A stretch of 64,000 bases of DNA from Inia geoffrensis (GCA_036417435.1 CM070902.1:176802945-176866944), one strand, 5' to 3'. Numbered from the stretch's first letter, positions 23,801 through 34,649 are shown. The notes: generated by a model not told the origin, from the letters alone. Program-made: numbers and translations.

Positions 23801-24715
23801 AGGTAGGCTTGTATAGCTATAAACTTCCCTCTTAGAACTGCTTTTGCTGCATGCCATAGGTTTTGGAATGTCGTGTTTTCATTGTCATTTGTCTCTAGGT
23901 ATTTTTTGATTTCCTCTTTAATTTCTTCAGTGATCTCTTGGTTATTTAATAACATACTGTTTAGCCTCCATGTGTTTGTGTTTTTTATGTTTTTTCCCCC
24001 TGTAATCGATTTCTAATCTCATAGCATTGTGGTCAGAAAAGATGCTTGATGTGATTTCAATTTTCTTAAATTTACTGAGGCTTGGTATGTGACCCAAGAT
24101 GTGATCTATCTTGGAGAATGTTCTGTGTGCAATTGAGAAGGAAGTGGAATCTACTGTTTTTGGATGGAATGTCCTATAAATATCAATTAAATCTATCTGG
24201 TCTATTGTGTCATTTAAAGCTTGTGTTTCCTTATTAATTTTCTGTTTGGATGATCTGTCCTTTGGTGTAAGTGAGGTGTTAAAGTCCCCCACTATTACTG
24301 TGTTACTGTCGATTTCCTCTTTTATAGCTGTTAGCAGTTGCCTTATGTATTGAGGTACTCGTATGTTAGGTGTGTATATATGTATAATTGTTATATCTTC
24401 TTCTTGGATTGATCCCTTGATCATTATGTAGTGTCCTTCCTTGTCTCTTGTAACATTCTGTATTTTAAAGTCTATTTTGTCTGATATGAGAATTGCTACT
24501 CCAGCTTTCTTTTGATTTCCATTTGCATGGAATATCTTTTTCCATCCCCTCACGTTCAGTCTGTATGTGTCCCTAGGTCTGTAGTGAGTCTCTTGTAGAC
24601 AGCATATATATGGGTCTTGTTTTTGTATCCATTCAGCGAGCCTGTGTCTTTTGGTTGGAGCATTTAATCCATTCACGTTTAAGGTAATTATCGATATGTA
24701 TGTTCCTATGACCAT
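20900..24715 (-). pseudogene. L1 ORF2 remnant (endonuclease and reverse transcriptase)
   Basis: ORF2 encodes the endonuclease/reverse transcriptase that nicks target DNA and copies RNA. The N-terminal 257 codons (23942-24715) are open and carry the AP-endonuclease landmarks in order: NVNGL, QETH, YTPN, GDFNTS and SDHNAM. A frameshift near 23950-23990 (a C-run) then moves the protein into another frame (23713-23955). Further breaks split the reverse transcriptase into pieces at 22781-23116 ([10 protein letters not shown]) and 22371-22712. The catalytic motif reads LLADDMILY, where active L1s usually have Phe before ADD. C-terminal pieces lie at 21492-21680, 21268-21462 and 20900-21142 (STDEWIKKMWHIYTMKYYSA). 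The ORF ends at 20900. Confidence 0.93.
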
Positions 24716-24773
24716 TTTCTTAATTATTTTGGGTTTGTTTGTGTAGATCCTTTTCTTCTCTTGTGTTTCCCAT

Positions 24774-25699
24774 TTAGAGAAGTTCCTTTAGCATTTGTTG
24801 TAGAGCTGGTTTGGTGGTGCTGAATTCTCTTAGCTTTTGCTTGTCTGTAAAGCTTTTGATTTCTTCATCGAATCTGAATGAGATCCCTGCCAGGTAGAGT
24901 GTTCTTGGTTGTAGGTTCTTCCCTTTCATCACTTTAAGTATATCATGCCACTCCCTTGTGGCTTGTAGAGTTTCTGCTGAGAAATAAGCTGTTCACCTTA
25001 TGGGAGTTCCCTTGTATATTATTTGTCGTTTTTCCCTTGCTGCTTTCAATAATTTTTCTTTGTCTTTAAGTTTTACCAGTTTGATTCCTATGTGCCTCGG
25101 CATGTTTCTCCTTGGGTTTATCCTGTATGGGACTCTCTATGCTTCCTGGACTTTGGTGGCTATTTCCTTTCCCATGTTAGGGAAGTTTTCGACTCTAATC
25201 TCTTCAGATATTTTCTCGGGTGCTTTCTCTTTCTCTTCTCCTTCTGGGACCCGTGTAATGCAAATGTTGTTGCATTTAATGCTGTCCCAGAGGTCTCTTA
25301 GGCTGTCTTCATTTCTTTTCATTCTTTTTTCTTTATTCTGTTCCACAGCAGTGAATTCCACCATTCTGTCTTCCAGGTCACTTATCTGTTCTTCTGCCTC
25401 AGTTATTCTGCTAGTGATTCCTTCTAGTGTATTTTTCATTTCAGTTATTGTATTGTTCACCTCTGTTTGTTCTTTAATTCTTCTAGGTGTTTATTCTTTA
25501 ATTCTTCTTGGTCTTTGTTAAACATTTCTTGCATCTTCTCAATCTTTGCCTCCATTCTTTTTCCGACGTCCTGGATCATCTTCACTGTCATTATTCTGAA
25601 TTCTTTTTCTGGAAGGTTGCCTATCTCCACTTCATTTAGTTGTTTTTCTGGGGTTTTAGCTTGTTCCTTCATCCGGTACATAGTCCTCTGCCTTTTCAT
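24774..25699 (-). pseudogene. L1 ORF1 remnant (RNA-binding chaperone)
   Basis: ORF1p is the trimeric RNA-binding protein that packages L1 RNA. The N-terminal coiled-coil part is open at 25457-25699 (EELKNKHLEELKNK heptad-like). A single-base shift near 25457-25463 moves to the frame at 25137-25460, which holds ITEAEEQISDLEDRM and the start of the RRM. A stop at 25137-25139 and another at 24993-24995 interrupt the rest. Beyond them the C-terminal domain is still readable in frame down to about 24774. Length fits a normal ORF1p of about 300 residues. Confidence 0.88.
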
Positions 25700-25869
25700 C
25701 TTGTCTATCTTTCTGTGAATGTGGTTTTTGTTCCACAGGCTGCAGGATTGTAGTTCTTCTTGCTTCTGCTGTCTGCCCTCTGGTGGATGAGGCTATCCAG
25801 GAGGCTTGTGGAAGTTTCCTGATGGGAGGGACTGGTCCAAAATTTATCTTTGATGCTACAAGTCAGGGT

Positions 25870-25965
25870 ATTGCTTACCCTTGGAAGCAGGGCAGTGAAT
25901 GGAAGGGGACAGAAGGAGCTTCTGGGGTGCTGGCGATATTCTACTTCAGATGTCTTCACTATATT
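25870..25965 (+). mobile_element. Possible ancient L1 3' UTR fragment
   Basis: 'gaaggagcttctggggtgct' is typical of the 3' UTR of old L1M families. Short and weak. Confidence 0.4.
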
Positions 25966-28120
25966 CCCCACAATCCTGCAGCCAGTCTTCAGTCTTGTTG
26001 ATTGGATTCCCTAGAAAAGCCAGACATCAGATCACCATGGAAATTCAACTGTTCCAGTTCTATCACATTCCATTTATTATTTATACGGTGCATATTGCTG
26101 CGGCCTCTAAGTGCGTTACAATGAAATACAGCATACCTCTGGGAGGGAAAAAGGAAATGAGGAAGGGGGAGGGGGAGGTGCTGGAACATGGGTTATCTTT
26201 GTGGGCTGGAGAGATCTAAGCTGACACGAGCGGGCCCTCCCTGTGACACAGGTGTGAGCAGTATATTGGTCACTGTCAGTGGCATAAATTCACATCAGGA
26301 GCTGGAAGCTAGCCTCTGCAGAGAAAGCTTTCTTTATCCTTGGCTTGAAAAATGCACGGTGCTCAGGAAGGGAGAGACCCCTCCTTCCCGGGCATCCACC
26401 TGAACTTCCGAATCTGATCAGAACATAATTGATACTGACGCTTACCGTATAAACCTTACCCTTCAAGAATTGTTTTTATTCCTTTTGGCAACAGAAACTA
26501 CAAGTACGAAAGCTTCTGGCTGCTGAACTTTCTTCATATGGTTCAGTTTCCCGAGGCATTTGGGAGTCCTCAAAGGGAAGAAGGGAAGGAGTCAGGTGGT
26601 GCCACCGAACATCACGGACACCCCACGTCTTGTCATTCCTCCTGCCAGCACACGTGCCTCGGGGCTTTAATGCTTTTCTCCCAGCTGAATCCTTCACGAA
26701 CTCCTGGTGATGAGCCCTTCCTTAAGGAGGTCAAAGGGGATTGCTCCTGAAATAGGAGAGCATTCAGACGCTTTGAGCCCAGAGCCCCACACTTCTGATG
26801 GCTTTAAATGTGGCCATCCGGCAAACTCAAACTCTGTGGGGTGGGAGAGGCTTCCATAGGCCTTTTCAGTCCTGCAGATCTTCTTGGGGAAGCCTTGGAC
26901 CTGGGGAAGCAGTTAAATCACGATGGCTGGAGCAGGGTGTCCAGCATCCTCTCGAATGATGAAAAATGCTGACTCCATTGCTGGCAGAGCAGCTGCTGTA
27001 GAGATTATTATGGTGTGAAGCGTTTTCTGGAGGAGTGATGAGGGCAGGGTGGGAGGGGCCAGGGAACCAGACCAGGAAAGACGTCAGGGCCTCCAGCGAG
27101 AAGTCAGGAGGGTCTGGAGATTCAGCCACTCAGCCGGACAAGGACAGAGGTGGGCGGGCGCAGCGCTGAGAAGTGGGCAGCCTCTGCGCTCCACATACCA
27201 GGTTTTCAGAACCCAAGTCTCCAGTGGTTTCCCACGATGTGTGTGTAAGGTCCCTCTGTAACTGCCTACCTTTCAGTAAGGAATGTCAAACATGCTGCTT
27301 TCTGTTCGCAGTGCATGCAGGCAGGTTAGGGAAGAAGTCGCCTGTGCGTGGGGAAGTGGACTGGAGAGAGAGGGGTGTCAGCAGAAGAGAAACAGGCTGC
27401 TTGTGGTCCAGAGTGAGGGGACAGTGCCAGCCAGACGGGCTTGTGGAGCCTGGAAACAGGATCCCTGGGGTCTTGGAAACCTTAGGAGTTAGGGCTGCAT
27501 TTCCGCATCCCTGTGAGATGGGGGAGGGATGGGAGTAAGAGAGAGGATCATTATTATACGAATTTTAGAGAAGGAGTTGAGCGGACATGGTGATAAACTG
27601 GAATAAGAATGGCTACAGTATGGATCTGTTTCAAATCAAAGAAAAGAAAGAAAAGAGGAAGGAGGGAAGGAAGGGAGGGAGGGGGGTAAATCTCTGCCAG
27701 CTTTGCTCCTGTACCGTGCACGGCTTTAGTCTGTTGAGAACGATCCCGGGGCAGGGAGAGCCTGTCCAGTTCTCCCAGGAATGGCTCTAAGCGGTGGGGA
27801 GTGGAGAGGAACTCAGAAACAAAACACACCTGGAGCTTTCGGGAGCCCTGCTAGATCCCTGGAGGGGACCTGAAGGGGGACGTGTGGGCCAGGTGAACCC
27901 AACGATGCGAAGTGCTGGGTCCCGGGTCCTGGCCATCCTTGTGTCCTAGGTGTGATTACGAACTCGGAAATTGATATATTAATGATCCATCCATGTCTGT
28001 TTGTATTTTTAAAAGAGGGAGCATACAGCAGATAACACTTAACACTACAGAATGACCAACAAAAGGTTTGCGCCGCCACGCAGTTCTGCCGTTCTGCATG
28101 GACTCGGTACCTTCACTCCA
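25966..28120. other. Unassigned, repeat-poor stretch
   Basis: About 2.1 kb with moderate GC and no CHR SINE or L1. Open frames such as 27173-27538 (121 codons) and 25899-26219 (106 codons) have no recognisable domain and are opposed by frames on the other strand. A purine-rich run lies at 27638-27687. An unrecognised exon or regulatory element is possible but not supported. Confidence 0.4.
27638..27687. repeat. Purine-rich (GAAA/GGAA) low-complexity tract
   Basis: About 50 bp of nearly pure purines with GAAAG and GGAAGG units. No pyrimidine interrupts except rarely. Confidence 0.85.
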
Positions 28121-28129
28121 ATGGTTAAA

Positions 28130-28260
28130 AACAAATGATTCTCATGACAACCCTGTGGGGACGGATGGCAACATCACCCAACCCACACCAAAGGAAGGTC
28201 GAGGCTTACATCTGCAAGGTTACACGTTTAGAAAGTGGAGGGGCCTGGTTCTAAGCCCCA
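28130..28260 (-). mobile_element. Possible MIR remnant
   Basis: 'ctcatgacaaccctgtgggg' followed later by 'aaggttacacgtttagaaag' resembles the complement of a MIR 3' half and core. Degenerate. Confidence 0.45.
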
Positions 28261-28344
28261 ACCTTCTCTCCATTTTCAGTCTGCTTTACCCATACAAATG
28301 CGTAGTTACGGTCTGTGGCACTGGGTAGATAGATCCTTTATTAT

Positions 28345-28862
28345 GTGCAAAAGATGTGTGTGTATGTACATGTGTGCACATGTGTGCACACATGCATGTG
28401 TGCATATGTGTGTTTATGCCTCCATGTGTGCCTGTATGTGTTTTCATGTGTGTACATATGTATGTGTATGCATATGTGTGTACGTCTGTGTATGTGTGCG
28501 TTTATGTGTGCACGCATGTATGCATGTGTGTATGTCTGTGTATGCATTTGTGTGTGTTTGTGTCTGCGTATGTGCCTGTGTGTGTTTTCACATGTGTATG
28601 TATGTATGTGTATGCACATGTGTGTATGTGTGCTCATATGTATGTGTGTGTGCATGCATGTATGCATTGTGTGTATGTCTGTGTGTGTGTTTATGTCTGC
28701 GTATGTGCCTGTATGTGTTTGCATGTGTGTGCGTACGTGTGTGTGTGTGCATGCATGTGTATGTGTGCGTGTGTTTACGCATGTATGCGCATGTGTATGT
28801 GTGTGCATGTGTGCATATGTATGTCTGTGCATGTGTACGTGTATGTACGTGCGTGTTTGCGC
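28345..28862. repeat. Long TG-rich alternating purine-pyrimidine tract
   Basis: About 520 bp made almost wholly of TG, TA, CA and CG steps, with fuzzy higher-order units such as 'catgtgtgtatgtatgtg'. A strictly alternating purine-pyrimidine sequence cannot contain TAA, TAG or TGA in any frame, which explains open frames of 64-298 codons on both strands. They are rich in Cys/Val on plus and His/Thr on minus and are not genes. Such tracts favour Z-DNA and are usually length-variable. Confidence 0.95.
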
Positions 28863-29635
28863 GTACTCCCCTGGGAGGCTTCTCCCTTCAGTCTGTGTCC
28901 CTGGCCCCTCCCAGAGTTCCTCCTGGTAAAGGGGGTAAAGGCGATGCCCCGAGTCTGCACCCCCTGCCCACGTCTTTCTCTCCAGTGGACTCACCTAGTC
29001 AGGATGTTTGCCCCGGATTCCTCCTCTCTTTTGCCTATCTCCCTCCACCTGAGTCATTTTCAGTCTTTGGGGGGAACGCTGGGAAATCAGGTGGAGGCCA
29101 GGGAGGCTTTAACATGCTGATTGGGGGGTGAGCTGGGTGGCAGGTAGTTAGAGGGGGTGGAGCAGGGAAGGAGGAGGAAGGGTGAGGAAGCTCGCGGCAA
29201 AGCGCCGCCCCTAAGACAGGAAATGAAAGGATGGAGCTGACACACTCAGTACATATCAAACAGCTATGAAATAGCGAAGAAGAGGCCACAAAGAAGTGGC
29301 GAGAAGGCTCGGTGGTCTGCTGTCTTCTGGCACACAGCGGGGGGCTAGGGCTTAACACACCTCTGCCGACACTGCCTACGGCTTTGCTTGGCTGGGAGAA
29401 AAACCTGAGTAAAATCCAAGGCCGATGTTCTTGCTGTTATGGAAACAAACAAATGGTGGAATAAAAATGACAATAAAAGAAAGATATTCTGTTTCCATCA
29501 TTCTAAATAGATGTTACATCTCATGGCAGATAAGATTTCATTAATTAGCAGCAATAGATTTTGGAAATAGCCACGGTGTAAATGGTCTCTGCTCTGTATT
29601 TGGTAATGAAAGTGCTTTTGAATGTGACACTTTAG
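28863..29635. other. Unassigned sequence
   Basis: A GC-moderate half (28863-29360) carries a minus-strand frame of 107 codons (29035-29358) without motifs. An AT-rich segment at 29430-29630 contains 'cattaattagcagcaataga' and resembles the style of conserved non-coding DNA, which I cannot test here. Confidence 0.4.
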
Positions 29636-29765
29636 TCATTCAGGCAACGATATTTCTTAGCTCCTATTGTGTACCCTGAGGGGGAAGCAGGGAAATGGTA
29701 GAGGTAATCTTTTTTTTTTGAGCAGCTTATCGTCTACTGGTATTAGATGTGCAAGGACAAAGCTC
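29636..29765. mobile_element. Possible ancient interspersed repeat
   Basis: 'cattcaggcaacgatatttc' and 'gagcagcttatcgtctactgg' are degenerate versions of a widespread old mammalian repeat motif. Family not assigned. Confidence 0.35.
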
Positions 29766-31250
29766 CCCCCGCCAAAAGCCCATCTCAAATCTAACAGTTT
29801 CAAGCAAAAAAAAAAAAAAAAAAAGCCTCTTCCAGAAAACATAGCACTTTACATTCATCTGAACATAATTCAAGCTACATTTACTAAAACTCTTGTTACC
29901 CTGTTATACAGCCAGTTGGTTTTATGTTTCTGCAAGAAAATTCAAAGAAGAGCATTTTCTTGGAAGCCTCTTTAAGATTTTAAACAGGAAATTTATACTT
30001 ATCTGATCTTAAGGCCGAGTCTAGGCTGGAGGTTTCAACGACTTATACACAGTGACCCTTGCTCCTAACTCAACGTCTCTTTTCACCACCCATCTTTGTT
30101 CTCATTATTGTACTCACACTACCATGAATTGCAAACATATTTTATCTATTAAAAATGTGATCACTTCTCTCTCCCACTCACCAGGCCAACACTTAAGTTA
30201 GGTAGTCACACCTGTCTGCCACTTCTCAAGCCTGCCGGGGTTACCAGTAAGCACAGATGGTCAAAACATAAAACAGAACAATGGTAGCGCTAACCCAGTC
30301 AGAAGAATGAAATCCAGGTGCTGTCAAAATTAAGAGAGGTTTTAAAAAATAGGCTTGATTCATGCCACCGTTAACTTTATTTTCACTGCCTTCCCAGCTG
30401 AGTCGAAAGAAGCTAATGTGCTGATACCAAGGGACGTCTTTCAGCAAGGCACAGTTTTTAAAATAATGTCTGCGTTAAATGATGTGTTATCAAAAGACTG
30501 TCTTCTTTCACCAAGAAGCTTTAATCCTAGAAGTCAAAAGTAGCCTATACCCCAATGCACATTTCCTACCAAGATTTCTCCAACGTTAAATCTACTTTTG
30601 TCTCTTCTGTGACAGCTAAAATAACAGGGCTGTGATGCAGTATATATTTGCGATCTCCAGGGCATCTGTGGAAGTCAGACCCTATTTTCCAGACAGACAC
30701 AAAATTCATGTGGCTTTTAACTCATTTTTAAGTAGAGCCTGACCTAATATAAAAAATTGAGAACAGGTGACCAATATTCCCAAAGAATCATAAAAATTCA
30801 AAACATTCTAAAGAATAAATACCTTCAAGGAAAGTTGACTGAAAATCCTAAGTTGGGATCAAATTTAGTGACTGTTTAAAATTACGGTCTGCATTCCATT
30901 CTTTAATCAGTCTCTCTGAATCTCGATATTATCTATACATTTTCAAGCTGCTTTCTTACATCATCTCAGCGATTTTCAAAGCTATTTATTGTGCTTTCAG
31001 GAAATCAGAAATGCCCAAGACTTTTGTGTGTAGTGAAAGAAAACACAGAAACAAAAAGCTTAGCAGGTCCAGCTGTGCCTTCTTGTTTTTTGTTTTTTAA
31101 AGCTAATCTGTGTTGAATGTAGACTCCATTGAGATATGACAAATTGATGTTACTTTATCTTTCTTGACAGTTTTTTTCAGAAATCCCTATCATTTAAAAA
31201 AAAGTTACATTAGAAAACTCTTGTATTTTCTTTCTGTGAAAATTAGTGAT
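29766..31250. other. Unassigned, repeat-poor AT-rich stretch
   Basis: Contains an A-run at about 29806-29823. No identifiable element or gene. Small frames at 29667-29975 and 30241-30543 lack motifs. Confidence 0.4.
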
Positions 31251-31262
31251 GGATAATATTTT

Positions 31263-31480
31263 GTTTGTTTTTGTTTGTTTTGTTTTTTGCGGTACACGGG
31301 CCTCTCACTGTCGTGGCCCCTCCCGTTGCGGAGCACAGGCTCCGGGCGCGCAGGCTCAGCGGCCCTGGCTCACGGGCCCAGCCGCTCCGCAGCATGTGGG
31401 ATCTTCCCGGACCGGGACACGAACCCACGTCCCTTGCATCGGCAGGCGGACTCTCAACCACTGCGCCGCCAGGGAAGCCC
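31263..31480 (-). mobile_element. CHR SINE, compact young type
   Basis: Reverse-strand compact SINE with a (GTTTT)n tail, 'gcggtacacgggcctctcac' and the terminal 'gccagggaagccc'. Target-site duplication 'ggataatattt' / 'agataattttt' at 31252-31262 and 31481-31491. Four overlapping frames of 73-93 codons are SINE artefacts. Confidence 0.94.
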
Positions 31481-31637
31481 AGATAATTTTTTTGTAAGTA
31501 TAATAAGCAGTAAACTTTTGACATCTATATTTTAAGGAATTCGAATCTTGTATTTCAACCTAAAAGCTCATGTTTTATATTCTGACGTTAAATAATTTCT
31601 TGAACTCTTTATCATCTGGTAAATTATCTCAGTTCTT

Positions 31638-31692
31638 TTTTTAATTGAAGTATAGTTGATTTACAATGTTGTGTTAGTTTCAGGTGTGATTG
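31638..31692 (-). mobile_element. Ultra-short L1 3' end (55 bp)
   Basis: The insert 'aattgaagtatagttgattt...gttagtttcaggtgtgattg' is the last part of an L1 3' UTR in reverse. Exact 11-bp duplication 'tctcagttctt' at 31627-31637 and 31693-31703. Reverse transcription stopped almost immediately after priming. Confidence 0.88.
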
Positions 31693-31703
31693 TCTCAGTT
31701 CTT

Positions 31704-32330
31704 AAAACTATTATCATTGTAAACAAACTTCTTTGACAGTATCCTCATAAGCAAACCTAAGACATTCTCAGTGAGGGTCCTTCTGCAGGTTGAATGCGGT
31801 GGGGGGGGGGGAGGCTGGGGGCGCCGTCTCCCCTTGTCCGCCTGAATGTGGCTCAGAAATGTCTGTGGAAGAGAAGCCGGCTCTGAGCTTGGTTAAGGAT
31901 GGCAAGACAAAGCCCAACACTGCGGATGGAACTCCTTTAGGACCCTCTCCAGGGAACGGGGCGTTTGGGATGCCCTGCGTAGGAAGCCCCTCTGGAGGAG
32001 CAGCGCAAGGACGCGCCGCCCTGAACTTGCACTTGGGCATCTGCTGGCGCCCGCGTTCACCGGGGAGCATCCCTCCCGCCCCTTCGGGCTCAGATGGGAC
32101 GGGCATCTCTCCCGTCTGAGGCAGAGGCCAGGTCTGTCCTCCAGCACCACGCTCTGGCAGATGGAGGAGGATGTCCGAGGGTGACCTGAGCCAGTTCGGG
32201 GTCGGGTTTGGGGGGGGCGGGGAGTGGAAGAGAAGGAACAGCGGTTCCTCTCTGGACCACAAACATCAGTTTAAGAAGAACAAGCGTCTGTGCTGCAAGG
32301 TAAACACACCAACAGGTAAGCAGCGTCTTG
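31704..32330. other. GC-rich unassigned block with possible splice donor
   Basis: GC-rich, CpG-containing DNA with a G-run at 31801-31810. The plus strand is open for 109 codons (31790-32119) and the minus strand for 164 codons (31768-32262); no domain is recognised in either. Near 32305-32322 'caccaacaggtaagcagc' fits the CAG|GTAAG donor consensus. It could be a lncRNA or 5' exon, a CpG-rich regulatory element, or chance. Confidence 0.4.
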
Positions 32331-33075
32331 CCCACGTGTTGGGAGTTGCAGGACTTTTACTTTTCCTCTTTGTTCGTTTCTCTATGACGTGCCGTCACAT
32401 CATGGTTCTCACGTGTGAAACCCTCTCTTGGACGTTTTAACTTATTTCGGATCGTGCAAAACCACACAAAAAGGAGGACAAAAATAACAGAACATCCCGT
32501 AGCAGGGTGGGCACACTGTGCTCTAAACACCCTTCCTGTCCACGTGGGCTCCGTCCTGGTTTTTCCTGCAGGGCTTGTCTGGCGGACGCAGGGACTTTTA
32601 CTCACCAGGATTTTTAGTTATCTAGGAGCATCTTGGTATTTTTCAGATTACCAAGAGTCTGTTGTAATGTGACTCTGTGACATGACAGTTAAAGAGACCA
32701 AGATAGATTGCTGATGCAGGCTGCCTAGGAATGGATGATAAGCATTGGCAGATAAAAATGCAATCAGTCAAGTCCTGGAACAAGGCGGGAATCAGAAGAA
32801 TGCTTTTCAATTTTAAAGTCTACTGTAAATTTTTCTTTTAACAAAATTGGAGATCAGAAGGAATTTTTTAAATATACAGTTAAGGAAGAAAAATATTGCT
32901 TAAATAGATGAGCAAATGGTTTTAGACATAAATACATGCATGTATGTATCTATATATTGGGGGGTGGTTTCCTTTCTTACTAGAATTAAATAACTTTCAG
33001 TGTGTATTTGGAGTTATTTAGGAGTTGATTACTTAGTTGGTCAATAGTAACAACCTACTTTTTATAGCTCTTAAA
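32331..33075. other. Unassigned sequence
   Basis: No gene or repeat recognised. Short frames at 32357-32672 on both strands lack motifs. Confidence 0.4.
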
Positions 33076-33086
33076 AAATTACTTTA

Positions 33087-33151
33087 GCTGTACACCTGAA
33101 ACTAACACAGCATTGTAAATCAACTATACTCCAATAAAATTTAAAAATTTT
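33087..33151 (+). mobile_element. Ultra-short L1 3' end (65 bp)
   Basis: 'gctgtacacctgaaactaac', then 'cattgtaaatcaactatac' and 'ccaataaaatttaaaaattt' are the terminal L1 3' UTR in sense. Exact duplication 'aaattacttta' at 33076-33086 and 33152-33162. Confidence 0.88.
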
Positions 33152-33163
33152 AAATTACTTTAA

Positions 33164-33480
33164 AATGTACAAAAATTGATGCTTGCTTTAGAAAAACATG
33201 AGTGATATTGCTAGCATTTCTAAATGGCAGGTTCCAGAATACTGGTGTAGACGTCTAACAGGACTGATAGGATCCCGGTCACTAAAAGTGGAAGGCTCCA
33301 AAGGGCCCCAGAAAATACAGGAATGAAAGAGTGAGACAAGCAAATATCCAAGTCTGGATAACTTTCAACTCTCTACCCACCAACCCCTGCCCTCCCGCAC
33401 CCACGTCACCCCACCTCTTCAGTGGTGAGTCAGTCTCCCAGCCCTTGGTATTTGTGCCCTTGTGGAGTGCCCTACCCTTC
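33164..33480. other. Unassigned sequence
   Basis: Stretch before the LTR-like block. The overlapping frames of 122 and 145 codons that start here have no recognisable domain. Confidence 0.35.
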
Positions 33481-33489
33481 AGGGTGGCT

Positions 33490-33897
33490 GGGCTTAGTGA
33501 CCCATTTCTAGCAGAGAGAATGTGGCAGAGGGATGGGGTGTCACCTACAAGAGTGGGTGGCACAGTGGCTGTGGTCCCTGTCTGGGGTGCTCCCTCTGTC
33601 TTGTGGTCCATCTGGAAAGAGCCAGCTGCCACTGAAGAGGCAACAAACACGGCCCAGGAGCCCTTGAGGAACCAAATCCTGCCCTCAACCGTGCTCTTAA
33701 CACCAAGTCTTCACCTGAGACCTCAGCCTCAGCTGACACCTTCATGGCGACCTCCCGGGAGACCTTGAACCAGAGGCACCCAGCCAGGCAGCTCCCAGGT
33801 TCCTGACCGCAGAAACAGCAAGATACTAAATAGCTGTTGCTTTAAGCCATTAAGTTTTGGGGTCGTTCGTTACGCAGCATCAGAGCTAATAGCCTGT
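33490..33897 (+). mobile_element. Probable MaLR (MLT1-like) LTR remnant
   Basis: The end 'gctttaagccattaagtttt' followed by 'cgttacgcagcatcagagc' is a degenerate form of the 3' end of MLT1-class LTRs. The preceding 'gcagctcccaggttcctgac' fits the usual upstream order. The 5' boundary is uncertain and no internal region is seen. Confidence 0.5.
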
Positions 33898-34135
33898 TTG
33901 TCCCCATCCAGCTTCCACCTTCTCTAGCCCGCGTCTCTCTCCCCATCTCCCGCCCTGTCCCTTTTTGGGCTCCTCTCACACATGCCTTTACTTCTTCTGT
34001 GGGACAGTTTAAACCACCTCTGCTTCATAGACCCCTTCAGGCCTCACCCTCAGAGCTTCCCTTCCTCACCTGAAATGGCCCCCAAATTATAAAGTACGAG
34101 AAACTCTAGTGCAGGCTGCTGTAAGCACAGTTTTC
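33898..34135. other. Unassigned pyrimidine-rich sequence
   Basis: Weakly L2-like in style ('cacatgcctttacttcttct') but not callable. Confidence 0.35.
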
Positions 34136-34150
34136 AGCTTATGTATTTTT

Positions 34151-34285
34151 TTTAAATTTTTAAATTATTATTTATTTGGCCAATACACACGGCATGCAGG
34201 GTCTTAGTTCTGTGACCAGGGATCGAACCCACTCCCCGTGCAGTGGAAACGCAGTCTTAACCACTGGACCACCAGGGAAGTCCCC
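34151..34285 (-). mobile_element. CHR SINE, short form
   Basis: Reverse-strand short CHR SINE ('ggccaatacacacggcatgc', 'ccagggatcgaaccca', 'accagggaagtccc'). Target-site duplication 'agcttatgtattttt' at 34136-34150 and 34286-34300. Confidence 0.9.
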
Positions 34286-34301
34286 AGCTTATGTATTTTT
34301 T

Positions 34302-34348
34302 TAAAAATTTTATTTTACTTAATTTTTTTATTGAAGCATAATTGATTT
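34302..34348 (-). mobile_element. Ultra-short L1 3' end next to the SINE
   Basis: 'tttttttattgaagcataat' followed by 'tgattt' is about 25 bp of L1 3' end in reverse with a T-rich tail. It is followed at 34349-34356 by a third copy of 'cagcttat', suggesting insertion at the same target as the SINE. Confidence 0.6.
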
Positions 34349-34356
34349 CAGCTTAT

Positions 34357-34640
34357 ATTAAGAAACTGTGAGTCACGCAAAATAAATAATGTATCTGTGA
34401 TTTCATCAACTTAAAAATACTCTCGCTTTGGTACATTTTATAAAGTTGAGATTAAAACACCTGATGACTAAATAATCAATTCCCTGATTACTTAAACTTT
34501 TTATAGTAATAAAACAAATTATTTTAAAATATTTTAGTTATTTTTGGCCTGCCATTTGATTGGGGTTATTGCTTCATGTTACTATGGGGTGTCTGTACCC
34601 CAAATCCTCAGGCTTGTCAGCCTTCTGGGCTCAGCGGTTA
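34357..34640. other. Unassigned sequence
   Basis: No gene or repeat recognised. Confidence 0.4.
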
Positions 34641-34649
34641 CTTCAGTAC

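Larger units (their letters stand above)
20708..25838 (-). mobile_element. Nearly full-length L1, inactive
   Basis: About 5.1 kb of L1 in reverse orientation, the largest element in the window. The 3' end (T-rich, 20708-20730) is at low coordinates. The 3' UTR (20708-20899), ORF2 (20900-24715), inter-ORF gap, ORF1 (about 24774-25699) and a short piece of 5' UTR (to about 25838, 'ctgatgggagggactgg') follow. The 5' UTR with its promoter is missing, and both frames are disrupted, so the copy cannot move by itself. No target-site duplication was found, so the right edge may be a later deletion. Confidence 0.95.

Noticed and set aside
20708..25838. Active, mobile L1
   Set aside because: ORF1 has a frameshift and two stops, ORF2 is broken after the endonuclease, and the 5' UTR promoter is missing.
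28235..29131. Open frames of 298, 254, 217 and 194 codons
   Set aside because: They run through an alternating purine-pyrimidine tract that cannot hold stop codons. Composition is Cys/Val or His/Thr repeats with no domain.
31768..32262. 164-codon minus-strand gene
   Set aside because: Pro/Gly/Ala-rich frame in GC-rich DNA, opposed by an open plus frame, no domain.
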